DNA of 43,729 nucleotides from JBKPCD01 sp046727175. GTDB taxonomy: Bacteria; Acidobacteriota; Vicinamibacteria; Vicinamibacterales; 2-12-FULL-66-21. The translations under genes and the position numbers were made by a program. Positions 34,076 through 41,562 of the stretch are shown here, in pieces; the first letter of the stretch is position 1; each line of letters opens with the position of its first letter. The notes beneath the pieces were generated by a model. That model did not search any database. It was not told the DNA's origin and saw only the letters and a list, made by a program, of their open reading frames with translations. The DNA lies in the NCBI GenBank assembly GCA_046727175.1, contig JBKPCD010000083.1, positions 1-43,729 of the forward strand, given 5' to 3'.

Positions 34076-34954
34076 GTGAAGCTGACCGTCACGGTCATCA
34101 CGCACAACGAAGCCCACAACATCGCCGCCGCGCTCGAGTCCGTCGCCTGGGCGGACGAAATCATCGTCGTCGATTCCAACAGCACGGACGAGACCGTCGC
34201 GATCGCGCGCCAATACGCGACGCACGTCGAGACTCGCGCGTGGCCCGGTTACGGCGCGCAGAAGAACCACGCCGCCGGCCTCGCGTCGAACGACTGGATT
34301 CTCTCGATCGACGCCGACGAGCGCGTTTCGCTGGATCTCGCCTACGAGATCCGCGGGCTCATGCAGGCCGGACCCACGGTTGCCGGCTATCGGGTGCCGC
34401 GAGTGACGCGGTATCTCGGTCGCTGGGTCCGCTCGACTGACTGGTATCCGGACTACCAGCTGCGTCTGTACGATCGACGGGCCGGCTGCTGGAACGATCG
34501 CCGCGTGCACGAATCGGTGGAGCTGCGCGAGCCGCCGGGCAGACTGCGCCACGAGCTGCACCACTATGCCTATCGCGACGTGTCGCATCATCTGGCGACG
34601 ATGAACCGGTACACGACACTTGCGGCGGAGCAGTTGATGCTCGAGGGCACGCGCACGAATGCCCTGGCGATCGTCGTCCATCCTCCGCTCGCGTTCCTGC
34701 GCAACTACATCCTGCGCGGCGGCATTCGCGATGGCTCCGTCGGATTGCTCGTGTCGGCGCTCAACGCGTGTTATGTGTTTCTGAAATACGTGAAGCTCTG
34801 GGAGCTGCAGCATTCGCAGCGACAAAACGCCCACTCATCAACCCCGGAGCTACCGAGCCACCGAGCTCCCGAGCTCCCGAGCTCCCGAACCACCGAGCTA
34901 CCGGCGTCCCGCCCGAGCGAACCCCGAACGCCGAGTCCCGAACCACGGCGGTAG
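34076..34954 (+). CDS. Family 2 glycosyltransferase (LPS core type) with repeat-encoded tail
   Basis: A 292-residue GT2 enzyme with a GT-A fold: TVTVITHNEAHNIAAALES, the nucleotide-sugar aspartates in EIIVVDSNSTDET and WILSIDADER, and WYPDYQLRLYDRR. This resembles the WaaE/KdtX-type glycosyltransferases that add sugars to the lipopolysaccharide inner core. The C-terminal amphipathic region (FLKYVKLWEL) ends the core near residue 245. The last 35 or so residues, ELPSHRAPELPSSRTTELP and on, are low-complexity and encoded by the GAGCTCCCGAGC repeat. Starts with GTG at 34076; the next gene begins right after its stop. Confidence 0.88.
   Translation: MKLTVTVITHNEAHNIAAALESVAWADEIIVVDSNSTDETVAIARQYATHVETRAWPGYGAQKNHAAGLASNDWILSIDADERVSLDLAYEIRGLMQAGPTVAGYRVPRVTRYLGRWVRSTDWYPDYQLRLYDRRAGCWNDRRVHESVELREPPGRLRHELHHYAYRDVSHHLATMNRYTTLAAEQLMLEGTRTNALAIVVHPPLAFLRNYILRGGIRDGSVGLLVSALNACYVFLKYVKLWELQHSQRQNAHSSTPELPSHRAPELPSSRTTELPASRPSEPRTPSPEPRR
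34843..34947. repeat. Degenerate tandem repeat, CCGAGCTCCCGAGC family, inside a glycosyltransferase gene
   Basis: About nine units of 8-9 nt (GAGCTACC, GAGCTCCC, GAACCACC) form the last 105 bases of the glycosyltransferase frame. The end, 34919-34939, is the reverse complement (20 of 21 positions) of 36092-36112 on the far side of the next gene. Confidence 0.88.
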
Positions 34955-36061
34955 ATGTTTTCTCTTCATATCGATACCGCGCGGACCTGGCGTGGCGGAC
35001 AGAACCAGGTCCTCGTGACGGTGATGGGTCTGCGTGCGCTCGGGCACCGGACGCTGCTCATTGCGCACCCCAACGGCGAGCTGCGCCAGCGCGCGCGCGA
35101 GGGACTCGACCTCTTTGCAATTGCGCCGCGAACGGAGATGGATCTCGCCGCGGCGTGGCGCCTCTCTCGCCTGATCAACGAGGTGACGCCCGACGTCGTC
35201 CATGCCCACGACTCGCATGCGGTTGCGATGGCCGCGCTGGCGCTGTCGATGAGCACGCGGCCGACGAAGCCGCCGCTCATCGCGGCGCGGCGCGTGGACT
35301 TTCACCTCCGGGGCAGCGCGCTCTCGCGCTGGAAGTACCGCCAGGTCGACTGCTTCATCTGCGTGTCAGAAGCGATCCGGCGCATGTTGATTGCCGATGG
35401 CGTCTCCGAAGATCGTCTGGTCACGGTGAACGAAGGGATCGATCTCGAGCGCGTCGCGGCGGCACCACCCACGAACCTTCACGAGGAGCTGTGGCTGCCG
35501 CACCACGCGCCGCTGGTCGGGAACGCGGCTGCGCTCGTCCCGCACAAGGGTCAGCGCCACCTGGTCGAAGCGGCGCGGCTCGTCGGCCGGACCGTTCCTG
35601 ACGCCCGCTTCGTCATCGCTGGCGAGGGCGAGCTGCGATCGGCGCTCGAGCGCCAGATCAAGGAGCACCGGCTCGAGAAGCACGTGCTGCTCCTCGGATT
35701 CAGGCCCGACGTGCTCTCGCTGCACAAGGCGTTCGATATCTTCGTCATGAGCTCCGTCACCGAAGGCCTGGGGACGTCGCTGCTCGACGCGATGGCCTGC
35801 GGGAAACCCGTCGTCGCGACGACGGCTGGCGGCATTCCCGAAGTCGTGAGACATCACGAGACCGGTTTTCTCGTGCCGCCGCGCGATCCCCCAGCGATGG
35901 CCCGGGCGATCGTGATGCTCCTGCGCGATGCCGCACTGCGGCGGCGAATGGGAGAAGCGGGACGTACCTTCGTATGCGAGCGATTCAGCGCCGAGCGGAT
36001 GGTTCGCGACACGCTGCGGGTGTACGAATCGGTTCTTCGAAAACAGCCGGCGACTCGGTAG
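34955..36061 (+). CDS. Family 4 glycosyltransferase
   Basis: A 368-residue GT-B enzyme. The N-terminal half has HIDTARTWRGGQNQVLVTV, like the GGxxxQV acceptor motif of related enzymes. The C-terminal half has LVPHKGQRHLVEAARLV, FVIAGEGELRSALE and the sugar-nucleotide-binding MSSVTEGLGTSLLDAMACG with GGIPEVV. Membership in a lipopolysaccharide or surface-glycan pathway is inferred from the adjacent GT2 gene, whose stop touches its ATG. A 21-nt inverted pair flanks the gene. Confidence 0.9.
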   Translation: MFSLHIDTARTWRGGQNQVLVTVMGLRALGHRTLLIAHPNGELRQRAREGLDLFAIAPRTEMDLAAAWRLSRLINEVTPDVVHAHDSHAVAMAALALSMSTRPTKPPLIAARRVDFHLRGSALSRWKYRQVDCFICVSEAIRRMLIADGVSEDRLVTVNEGIDLERVAAAPPTNLHEELWLPHHAPLVGNAAALVPHKGQRHLVEAARLVGRTVPDARFVIAGEGELRSALERQIKEHRLEKHVLLLGFRPDVLSLHKAFDIFVMSSVTEGLGTSLLDAMACGKPVVATTAGGIPEVVRHHETGFLVPPRDPPAMARAIVMLLRDAALRRRMGEAGRTFVCERFSAERMVRDTLRVYESVLRKQPATR

Positions 36062-36113
36062 TTCAGTCGTTCGGTCGCTCGCTCACGTGCCGGGACTCGG
36101 GGTTCGGGGTTCG
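36059..36113. repeat. Degenerate repeat after the GT4 gene, partner of 34919-34939
   Basis: GTTCAGTCGTTCGGTCGCTC (36061-36080) is followed by GGGACTCGGGGTTCGGGG (36092 on). The latter pairs with 34919-34939 and resembles the left arm at 38161-38185. A short GCCCAAAGCC unit follows near 36163. Confidence 0.75.
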
Positions 36114-36177
36114 TCGTGCGCGTTCGCACTTCGGATTGGTTTGCGGTGTCGTCAACGATCACGCCCAAAGCCGGGCA

Positions 36178-36663
36178 CTACGGCTGTGGCACCGCGGCGA
36201 GCCCGGCGCGACAGCCGGAGTGATTCCGGGGACAGTCATCGAAGGTCACGGCGCGCCCGTTCTCCGAAAACGTCAGTCCTCGCGCGATTCGCGCTGACGG
36301 TCGCCCCTGCGGCTCGATCAGATTGATCTGGCCCGCAGGCGCGAGCGTCTCCGCGTCGTAGAGTCGCAGCTGATAGCCATCAATGAGAAACGCGACGCGA
36401 CGGCCGTCAGACGTCCAGACGATTTCGCTGCACGTACCTGTTGCCGCGTCGAGCGTCGCGACCTTCACCGCGTCGCGCTGGGTTTTGCCGACCCACAGCG
36501 CCTGACACGGACCCTCGATGCATCTCCGTTCGGCCGCGAATGCGACGCCGCTCCCCGTCGGCGCCGACGCAAACGCGACCTGCCGCTCGCCGAACCGCGT
36601 CCCCGCCATGAAGGCAACGCCCAGACAGACACAAAAGACGATGAACAGCAGGAACTTCTTCAT
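36178..36663 (-). CDS. Membrane-anchored protein with beta-propeller-like segment, unknown
   Basis: A 161-residue protein with an N-terminal signal anchor (MKKFLLFIVFCVCLGVAFMA) and an outside domain containing six cysteines (for example ERRCIEGPCQ and DDCPRNHSGC). ATGTCSEIVWTSDGRRVAFL and LRLYDAETLAPAGQINLI look like two blades of a TolB/WD40-type propeller, too few for a full ring. It overlaps the preceding gene's stop (ATGA), so expression is coupled to it. No specific function can be assigned. Confidence 0.7.
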   Translation of the reverse strand: MKKFLLFIVFCVCLGVAFMAGTRFGERQVAFASAPTGSGVAFAAERRCIEGPCQALWVGKTQRDAVKVATLDAATGTCSEIVWTSDGRRVAFLIDGYQLRLYDAETLAPAGQINLIEPQGRPSARIARGLTFSENGRAVTFDDCPRNHSGCRAGLAAVPQP

Positions 36664-37523
36664 CGTGCGCGGCGCCTGCGCGGACGACAGAGCCCTCTCA
36701 GCGGACACTGAGAGTCTCCCTGGCGAATTCCGAAGCCGCAGGCGTTCATCATCCCGAGATGACACAGCGCGAAATCGAAGCGGACTGGATCCTCGCGATC
36801 GATTTCCCGGAGCGACGCCGTGATGTCGGCGGCCATCTTCCAGCCGGGACTCACGTACCGCGTCAGCCCGAGGCAGCGGCCGACCCTGATCACGTGCGTG
36901 TCGAGCGGGACGATCAGTTTCGAAGCCGGCACCCGCGTCCAGACCCCGAGATCAATCTCGTCGCGGCGGACCATCCAGCGGAGGAACAGGTTCAGCCGCT
37001 TGCACGCGCTTCCTGCCGATGGACGAGGAAAGAAATAACACACACCCGGACGTCTCGGCACCCGCCCGTACGCCTGCCGGATGTCGAGGGCCATCGCACG
37101 CACGGAGAAACTGTCGAGCGCGTCGCCAACGTCCGCTGCGTCCGGCGCGAGCCCTTCCGCGAAGAAGGCTTCGAGCGATCCCGCATGTTCGAGAATTTGT
37201 CTGAGCACCCACAGCAGCGCCGCGATGTCGGAACCGCGCGTCCAGCGATGAACCATCGCGCGCACCGGGCGATGCGGGTCGGCGGGATCGAATCGGCGCA
37301 CGAATGCCGCGGGATGAGGCCCCATGACCCGCAGGAGCGAATCGATTGAGTTCAGCACGCTTGCGACCCGGCCGAACGCGAGCGATGCCGCACAGAACCC
37401 GGCAATCTCGCGATCTGCCGGATCGTTGAACGGACGCACCTTATGCACGGGATCGCTTGCCGAGTCTTCGCGGTTGTACGACTCGTACAAGGTTTCGAGA
37501 GCGGGGCGCATCGAGAGGTTCAT
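36660..37523 (-). CDS. TIGR02757 (DUF2400) family protein
   Basis: A 287-residue protein of the TIGR02757 family. It has KVRPFNDPADREIAGFCAAS near the N-terminus, ALAFGR-type helix SLAFGRVASVLNSIDSLL, LNLFLRWMVRRDEIDLGVW, and PLDTHVIRVGRCLGL, which is reminiscent of helix-hairpin-helix DNA glycosylases. The C-terminal cysteines (FALCHLGMMNACGFG; QCPLRGLC) could hold a metal or Fe-S cluster, by analogy only. The ATG at 37523 lies four bases after the PRTase stop and has AGGA directly upstream. The biological role is not known to me. Confidence 0.85.
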   Translation of the reverse strand: MNLSMRPALETLYESYNREDSASDPVHKVRPFNDPADREIAGFCAASLAFGRVASVLNSIDSLLRVMGPHPAAFVRRFDPADPHRPVRAMVHRWTRGSDIAALLWVLRQILEHAGSLEAFFAEGLAPDAADVGDALDSFSVRAMALDIRQAYGRVPRRPGVCYFFPRPSAGSACKRLNLFLRWMVRRDEIDLGVWTRVPASKLIVPLDTHVIRVGRCLGLTRYVSPGWKMAADITASLREIDREDPVRFDFALCHLGMMNACGFGIRQGDSQCPLRGLCRPRRRRAR

Positions 37524-37527
37524 CCTG

Positions 37528-38145
37528 TTAGAACGCCGTGATGGGCTCCCGCGCCGCACACATCGGGCAGTCGGCGACCGCGTAGTTCTCGGGAGCAGGG
37601 TACTCCGCCAGGGCGAAGTTCGGCACACCGAGATCGACTATGGCCTCGAGTCGATCGCAGATCTCGACAGTACCGATGACGTGTCCGCCCGCCGCGCGCA
37701 CGAGCTGTGCGCAGCGCTCGAACGTCTTCCCCGTGTTCCTGACATCGTCGGCCAGAAGAACACGACGGCCCGACATGTGCCGCGCGTAGAAGCTGCGGAG
37801 TACGAAGCCGTCCTCGCGGTCACTGAACGGCGCGAAGCTGCAGGCGGGATGGGTGAGCGCGCGCCGGCCATCGAGAAGCCCCGCGAGCGTATGTGCGAGC
37901 AGCGCGCCTCCGGTGACCGGCCCGGCGACGATCTCCGTCTGCTCCAGCAGATCGGACGGCAGAATGTCGAGCAAGTCCTGTGCGAGCCGCCAGATCGTCG
38001 ATGGATACCGGAACAGCTGATGCGGATTGAGATAGACGCGACCGTGAAACCCGTTGCCGTAGTCGAAGTGCCCGTTCCGCATAAGCACCTCGAATTCCTG
38101 AAGCTTGTTCAGCGCCTGCTGGCGCAAATCCTGCCTTCTGGTCAA
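37528..38145 (-). CDS. PyrE-like phosphoribosyltransferase
   Basis: A 205-residue PRTase with HFDYGNGFHGRVYLNPHQLF, AGPVTGGALLAHTLAG and the PRPP loop VLLADDVRNTGKTFE, ending with a CPMC pair as in the pyrE here. It resembles orotate PRTases, but the TGGS of PyrE reads TGKT and a different base could be used. The start is TTG at 38145, with GAGGAGCG as ribosome site. The frame stays open to 38274 through the palindromic repeat but those residues look unrelated. It lies between pyrC and the TIGR02757 gene. Confidence 0.82.
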   Translation of the reverse strand: MTRRQDLRQQALNKLQEFEVLMRNGHFDYGNGFHGRVYLNPHQLFRYPSTIWRLAQDLLDILPSDLLEQTEIVAGPVTGGALLAHTLAGLLDGRRALTHPACSFAPFSDREDGFVLRSFYARHMSGRRVLLADDVRNTGKTFERCAQLVRAAGGHVIGTVEICDRLEAIVDLGVPNFALAEYPAPENYAVADCPMCAAREPITAF

Positions 38146-38160
38146 ATGCGCTCCTCGACG

Positions 38161-38345
38161 CCGGGGTTCGGACTCGGGGCTCGGGGGTGCTTTTCGTCGT
38201 GATTCGATCGGCGACGCGAAAGCGAATCCGGAATCCGAAACCCGAACCACTGCACCAGCGAGCTCCCGAACCACCGTGCTACCGAGCTACCGGCCTATCG
38301 AGCTCACTAGGCTGACGAATCCCGAGCCCCGACTCCCGAACCCGG
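38161..38345. repeat. Long imperfect inverted repeat, GGTTCGG/CGGGGCTCGGG family (pyrC-PRTase gap)
   Basis: The left arm 38161-38185 (GGTTCGGACTCGGGGCTCGGG) faces the right arm 38321-38345 (CCCGAGCCCCGACTCCCGAA). Between them, 38265-38302, are GAGCTCCCGAACCACC and CTACCGAGCTACC units shared with 34843-34947 and 9114-9199. It fills almost the whole gap upstream of the TTG start of the PRTase. Confidence 0.88.
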
Positions 38346-38358
38346 CACGGTTCAACGA

Positions 38359-39645
38359 TCACATTCGATACACGACACGGCCACCCACAATTGTCGCAAC
38401 CACACCGCCCCGAAGAAGCCACCCATCGAAAGGCGTGTTCTTCGATTTCGATCGCAACGCCGCGGCAGTTACGGTAATGGACAAGTCCGGCGCGAGGACG
38501 GTAACGTCCGCGGGCGTTCCCTCGCGCAGCGTGCCGCCGGGCACGTTCAGCAGCCGGGCAGGATTGACCGACATCAGTTCGATCATTCGCGCAATCGTGA
38601 TTCGCCCCGTGTGCACGAGGCGATCGAACACGAGAGGTACTGCCGTCTCGAGACCGACAATGCCGAAGGGAGCTTGATCGAATTCGACCATCTTTTCGTC
38701 CGCGTGATGCGGAGCGTGATCGGTGGCGATCGCATCGATCGTCCCGTCCGCGAGACCCTCGATCATCGCGTCCCGATCGACCGCCTCGCGCAGCGGCGGA
38801 TTCATTTTCACGTTCGTGTCGTACTGGACCGGCCGGCCGAGCGCTTCGTCCGTCAATGTGAAGTGATGCGGCGCAACCTCACACGTGACTCGCACGCCGC
38901 GCGCTTTTCCGGCGCGTACTGCTCGCAGGGATTGCCTCGCGCTCATGTGCGCCGCGTGGACGTGCGCGCCGGTCAGCTCTGCGAGCGACACGTCCCGTTC
39001 GACCATCAACGACTCGGCGATTCCCGGAATGCCCCGGAGGCCCAGTGCGGACGCGTGGTAGCCCTCGTGAGCCACGCCGTCCCCTTTGAGCGACGGGTCT
39101 TCGCAGTGATCGATGACCGGCATGCCGAGCATCCCCGCATACTCGAGGGCGCGCCGCATCAAAAGCGCCGTCGCCACGGGCCGGCCATCGTCCGAGAACG
39201 CGACGCACCCCGCGGCCTTCTGCTCGCCGAGCTCGGCGAGCTGCTCTCCTTTCGATCCCATCGACACTGCGCCGATCGGGTAGACGCGCGCCCGTTCGGC
39301 CTCGGCAGCTTTCTTCAGCACGAACTGCGTAATGCCCGCGTGATCGTTCACGGGATCCGTATTCGGCATGCACGCGACTGCCGTGAAGCCGCCGGCGACC
39401 GCTGACGCCGTTCCTGTCGCGATCGTTTCCTTGTGCTCCTGACCGGGCTCGCGCAGATGGACGTGCATGTCGATGAGCCCGGGCGCGACAATCCATTCCC
39501 GATCGATCTCGAAAAGCTCGGCGCCGTTGACCGGCTGGTCCCGCCCCACGCGCGCAATCAGCCCATCCTCGATCAACACGTCGAACATCCCGTCGCGACC
39601 CGATGCCGGATCGATCACGCGTCCGCCTTTCAACAATACCTTCAT
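38359..39645 (-). CDS. pyrC: Dihydroorotase
   Basis: PyrC cyclises carbamoyl aspartate to dihydroorotate. The 428-residue protein is the long class I (metal-barrel) form: GLIDMHVHLREPGQEHKET with metal ligands His61 and His63, CMPNTDPVND, the VIDHCEDPSL and HAAHMSA histidines, CEVAPHHFTLTD and the catalytic ATDHAPHH aspartate. Its size matches dihydroorotases that work with PyrB. It is downstream of pyrB across a tight hairpin repeat. Confidence 0.96.
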   Translation of the reverse strand: MKVLLKGGRVIDPASGRDGMFDVLIEDGLIARVGRDQPVNGAELFEIDREWIVAPGLIDMHVHLREPGQEHKETIATGTASAVAGGFTAVACMPNTDPVNDHAGITQFVLKKAAEAERARVYPIGAVSMGSKGEQLAELGEQKAAGCVAFSDDGRPVATALLMRRALEYAGMLGMPVIDHCEDPSLKGDGVAHEGYHASALGLRGIPGIAESLMVERDVSLAELTGAHVHAAHMSARQSLRAVRAGKARGVRVTCEVAPHHFTLTDEALGRPVQYDTNVKMNPPLREAVDRDAMIEGLADGTIDAIATDHAPHHADEKMVEFDQAPFGIVGLETAVPLVFDRLVHTGRITIARMIELMSVNPARLLNVPGGTLREGTPADVTVLAPDLSITVTAAALRSKSKNTPFDGWLLRGGVVATIVGGRVVYRM

Positions 39646-39687
39646 GAATTCAGCACCGCGCGCACTTACGTATCAGCAGCATCGAAT

Positions 39688-39750
39688 AACAGGAGAATAG
39701 AAGATCAGGAGAAAACAGTTCTGTTCTCCTGATCTCCTGATCTCCTGCTT
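39688..39750. repeat. Inverted tandem repeat hairpin, GATCAGGAGA family (pyrB-pyrC gap)
   Basis: The left arm 39688-39718 (AACAGGAGAATAGAAGATCA, then GGAGAAAACAG) and the right arm 39721-39750 (CTGTTCTCCTGATCTCCTGA, then TCTCCTGCTT) are complementary with a two-base loop. It would sit in the pyrRBC message just before pyrC. Confidence 0.93.
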
Positions 39751-39777
39751 GATCGTTCGTCGGAGAGAACTCAGCCA

Positions 39778-40761
39778 TCATTCGGATTCGCCCGTCAGCA
39801 GATACAGGACCGCCATTCGCACCGCGACGCCGTTCGCCACCTGTTCGAGGATCACCGAATAGGGTCCGTCCGCGACCTCCGAATCGATTTCCACGCCCCG
39901 GTTCATCGGTCCGGGGTGCATGATGATGACGTCGGGCTGCGCGCGGCGGAGGCGCTCCGGCGTCATGCCGAACAAGGCGAAATACTCACGGATCGACGGG
40001 AAGAAATGGCCGCGCATGCGCTCGTGCTGAATCCGCAGGAGCATCACCACGTCGGCCCCTTCCACGGCTTCGTTCACTGACGTCGTCGAGCGCACCTCAA
40101 AACGGTCGATACCAGGTGGGATCAGCGTCGCCGGCCCGCAGGTCCATACGTCGGCGCCCATCGTATTGAGCAGCAGAACGTTCGACCGAAGCACGCGACT
40201 ATGCAGCAAATCGCCGATGATCGCGACCTTCAGGCCAGCCAGCCGTCCTTTGCGCTCGCGAATCGTAAACGCGTCGAGCAGCGCCTGCGTGGGGTGCTCG
40301 TGCATGCCGTCGCCGGCGTTGATGATCGCCGAACGGCAGAACCGCGACAGCAGGTGCGGCGCGCCCGACGACGCGTGACGCATGACGATCATGTCGGGCG
40401 ACATCGCCTCGATGTTCTTCACCGTATCGGCGAGGGTCTCCCCTTTCGTGACGCTCGACGAGGCCGTCGCGATGCTGAGCGTGTCGGCGCTCAGTCGCTT
40501 CTCGGCAATTTCGAACGACGTCCGCGTCCGCGTGCTCGGCTCGAAGAACAGATTGACGACCGTGCGCCCGCGCAGCGTCGGCACTTTCTTGATCGGCCGG
40601 TGTCCGATCTCCTTCATCGCCTCGGCCGTGTTCAGGATCAACGTAATCTCATCCGCTTCGAGTCCGGCAATGCCCAGCAGATGCCTGGAATTCAATCGTG
40701 CGGCGGGTACGGCTTCCGCTCCCGCCGTCTTGTGCAGTTGATCCGGGGTATGGGTCGTCAT
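39778..40761 (-). CDS. pyrB: Aspartate carbamoyltransferase catalytic subunit
   Basis: PyrB makes carbamoyl aspartate, the committed step of pyrimidine synthesis. The 327-residue protein has the carbamoyl-phosphate motif FFEPSTRTRTSFE, ASSSVTKGETLADT, HPTQALLDAFT, GDLLHSRVLRSN and the C-terminal MHPGPMNRGVE. No regulatory subunit gene (pyrI) is near, consistent with control at the RNA level by PyrR. Its start overlaps the pyrR stop by four bases (ATGA). Confidence 0.97.
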   Translation of the reverse strand: MTTHTPDQLHKTAGAEAVPAARLNSRHLLGIAGLEADEITLILNTAEAMKEIGHRPIKKVPTLRGRTVVNLFFEPSTRTRTSFEIAEKRLSADTLSIATASSSVTKGETLADTVKNIEAMSPDMIVMRHASSGAPHLLSRFCRSAIINAGDGMHEHPTQALLDAFTIRERKGRLAGLKVAIIGDLLHSRVLRSNVLLLNTMGADVWTCGPATLIPPGIDRFEVRSTTSVNEAVEGADVVMLLRIQHERMRGHFFPSIREYFALFGMTPERLRRAQPDVIIMHPGPMNRGVEIDSEVADGPYSVILEQVANGVAVRMAVLYLLTGESE

Positions 40762-41294
40762 GGTTCCCCCTCGATCACGATCTCATCCCGTCCATCCGTC
40801 TCCTGGAGGCACACCTGGACGCTCTGCCGGACCGATGTCGGGATGTTCTTGCCGACATAATCAGCCTTGATCGGCAGCTCACGGTGGCCACGATCGACCG
40901 CAACCACGAGCTGAATCGCGCGTGGACGGCCGAAGTCGATCAGCGCATCGAGCGCCGCGCGAATCGTCCTTCCCGTGTACAGCACGTCGTCGACGAGCAG
41001 AATCTTGCGGTCGTCGATCGAAAAGGGAATCTCGGTTCGCCGGACGACCGGCTGGGGCCCGACGGCACTTCGCATCAGATCGTCGCGGTACAACGTGATG
41101 TCCAGCGCGCCGGTCGGCACGTGATCGCCGTTGATCTGCTCGAGCAGCTTCGCGAGACGGCGGGCGAGCGGCACGCCCCGCGTCCGGATCCCGACGAGCG
41201 CCACGTCGTCGAGGCCACGGTTGCGTTCGAGGATCTCGTGCGCGATGCGCGTCAGCGCGCGCGACATGCGGTCGGCGTCCATCACCTGCGGCAT
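40758..41294 (-). CDS. pyrR: PyrR: pyrimidine operon RNA-binding regulator / uracil phosphoribosyltransferase
   Basis: PyrR binds a hairpin in pyr mRNA when UMP is abundant and has a side activity as uracil PRTase. The 178-residue protein has VALVGIRTRGVPLARRLA, the PRPP loop ILLVDDVLYTGRTIRAAL and AVDRGHRELPIKADYVGKNI, all typical. The start ATG at 41294 has a strong ribosome site, CCGGAGG, five bases upstream. It is the first gene of pyrR-pyrB-pyrC and the leader carries a matching RNA hairpin. Confidence 0.96.
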   Translation of the reverse strand: MPQVMDADRMSRALTRIAHEILERNRGLDDVALVGIRTRGVPLARRLAKLLEQINGDHVPTGALDITLYRDDLMRSAVGPQPVVRRTEIPFSIDDRKILLVDDVLYTGRTIRAALDALIDFGRPRAIQLVVAVDRGHRELPIKADYVGKNIPTSVRQSVQVCLQETDGRDEIVIEGEP

Positions 41295-41352
41295 GCGGGC
41301 CTCCGGCGGATCGCGTTCACATCACATGAGCGGCATGAGCGTGGGATCGAAC

Positions 41353-41372
41353 GCCGCGGCGGACGCCGCGGC
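41353..41372 (-). promoter_or_regulatory. GC-rich hairpin in pyrR leader, downstream of the PyrR site
   Basis: GCCGCGGCGTCCGCCGCGGC can form an 8-bp stem with a four-base loop, about 30 bases after the PyrR site and 60 before the pyrR start. There is no U tract, so it is not a standard intrinsic terminator. It could act in Rho-dependent or translational control, or have no role. Confidence 0.4.
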
Positions 41373-41401
41373 TGAAGAGTGGAGGAACCGGTCACCGCAC
41401 A

Positions 41402-41426
41402 CCTCTTGGCAGCCTCTCGGGGCTGC
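41402..41426 (-). promoter_or_regulatory. PyrR-binding RNA hairpin in the pyrR leader
   Basis: In the minus-strand transcript GCAGCC, loop CCGAGA and GGCUGC form a perfect 6-bp stem with a hexaloop, followed by CAAGAGG. The loop fits the C-N-G-N-G-A hexaloop of known PyrR-binding RNAs and the surrounding GAGAGGCUGCCAAGAGG resembles the Bacillus pyr consensus. It lies near the 5' end of the transcript predicted from TATGAT at plus 41443-41448. Confidence 0.75.
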
Positions 41427-41442
41427 ATTAAAGAGCTCACTC

Positions 41443-41448
41443 ATCATA
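41443..41448 (-). promoter_or_regulatory. Putative -10 box of the pyrR operon
   Basis: Minus-strand TATGAT (five of six to consensus); a transcript from here would begin just before the PyrR hairpin. The -35 position falls inside the GCCCAAAGCC-family repeat and matches poorly (AGCCCA). Confidence 0.45.
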
Positions 41449-41461
41449 ACACGCGACCTCA

Positions 41462-41542
41462 GGCTTGGGCTCATGGCTTTCGGCTGTGGGCTTCAGCAGG
41501 AGGCCGAAAAACGCATCCTGAATGGGGAATGGAAGATAGGCC
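41462..41542. repeat. Composite repeat between pyrR and pyrK
   Basis: Reverse-complement GCCCAAAGCC-family units (41462-41495) are followed by GCAGGAGGCCGAAAAACG with CATCCTG (41496-41520) and ATGGGGAATGGAAGATAGG (41522-41540). Positions 41497-41540 match 31197-31240 at 39 of 44 positions. Only one side of the palindrome is present. Confidence 0.9.
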
Positions 41543-41549
41543 GTTTGTA

Positions 41550-41555
41550 TATACT
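41550..41555 (+). promoter_or_regulatory. Putative -10 box giving a leaderless pyrK message
   Basis: TATACT ends seven bases before the pyrK ATG, so transcription would start at or next to the start codon. The -35 region lies in the repeat and matches poorly. Confidence 0.5.
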
Positions 41556-41562
41556 TTCGACT

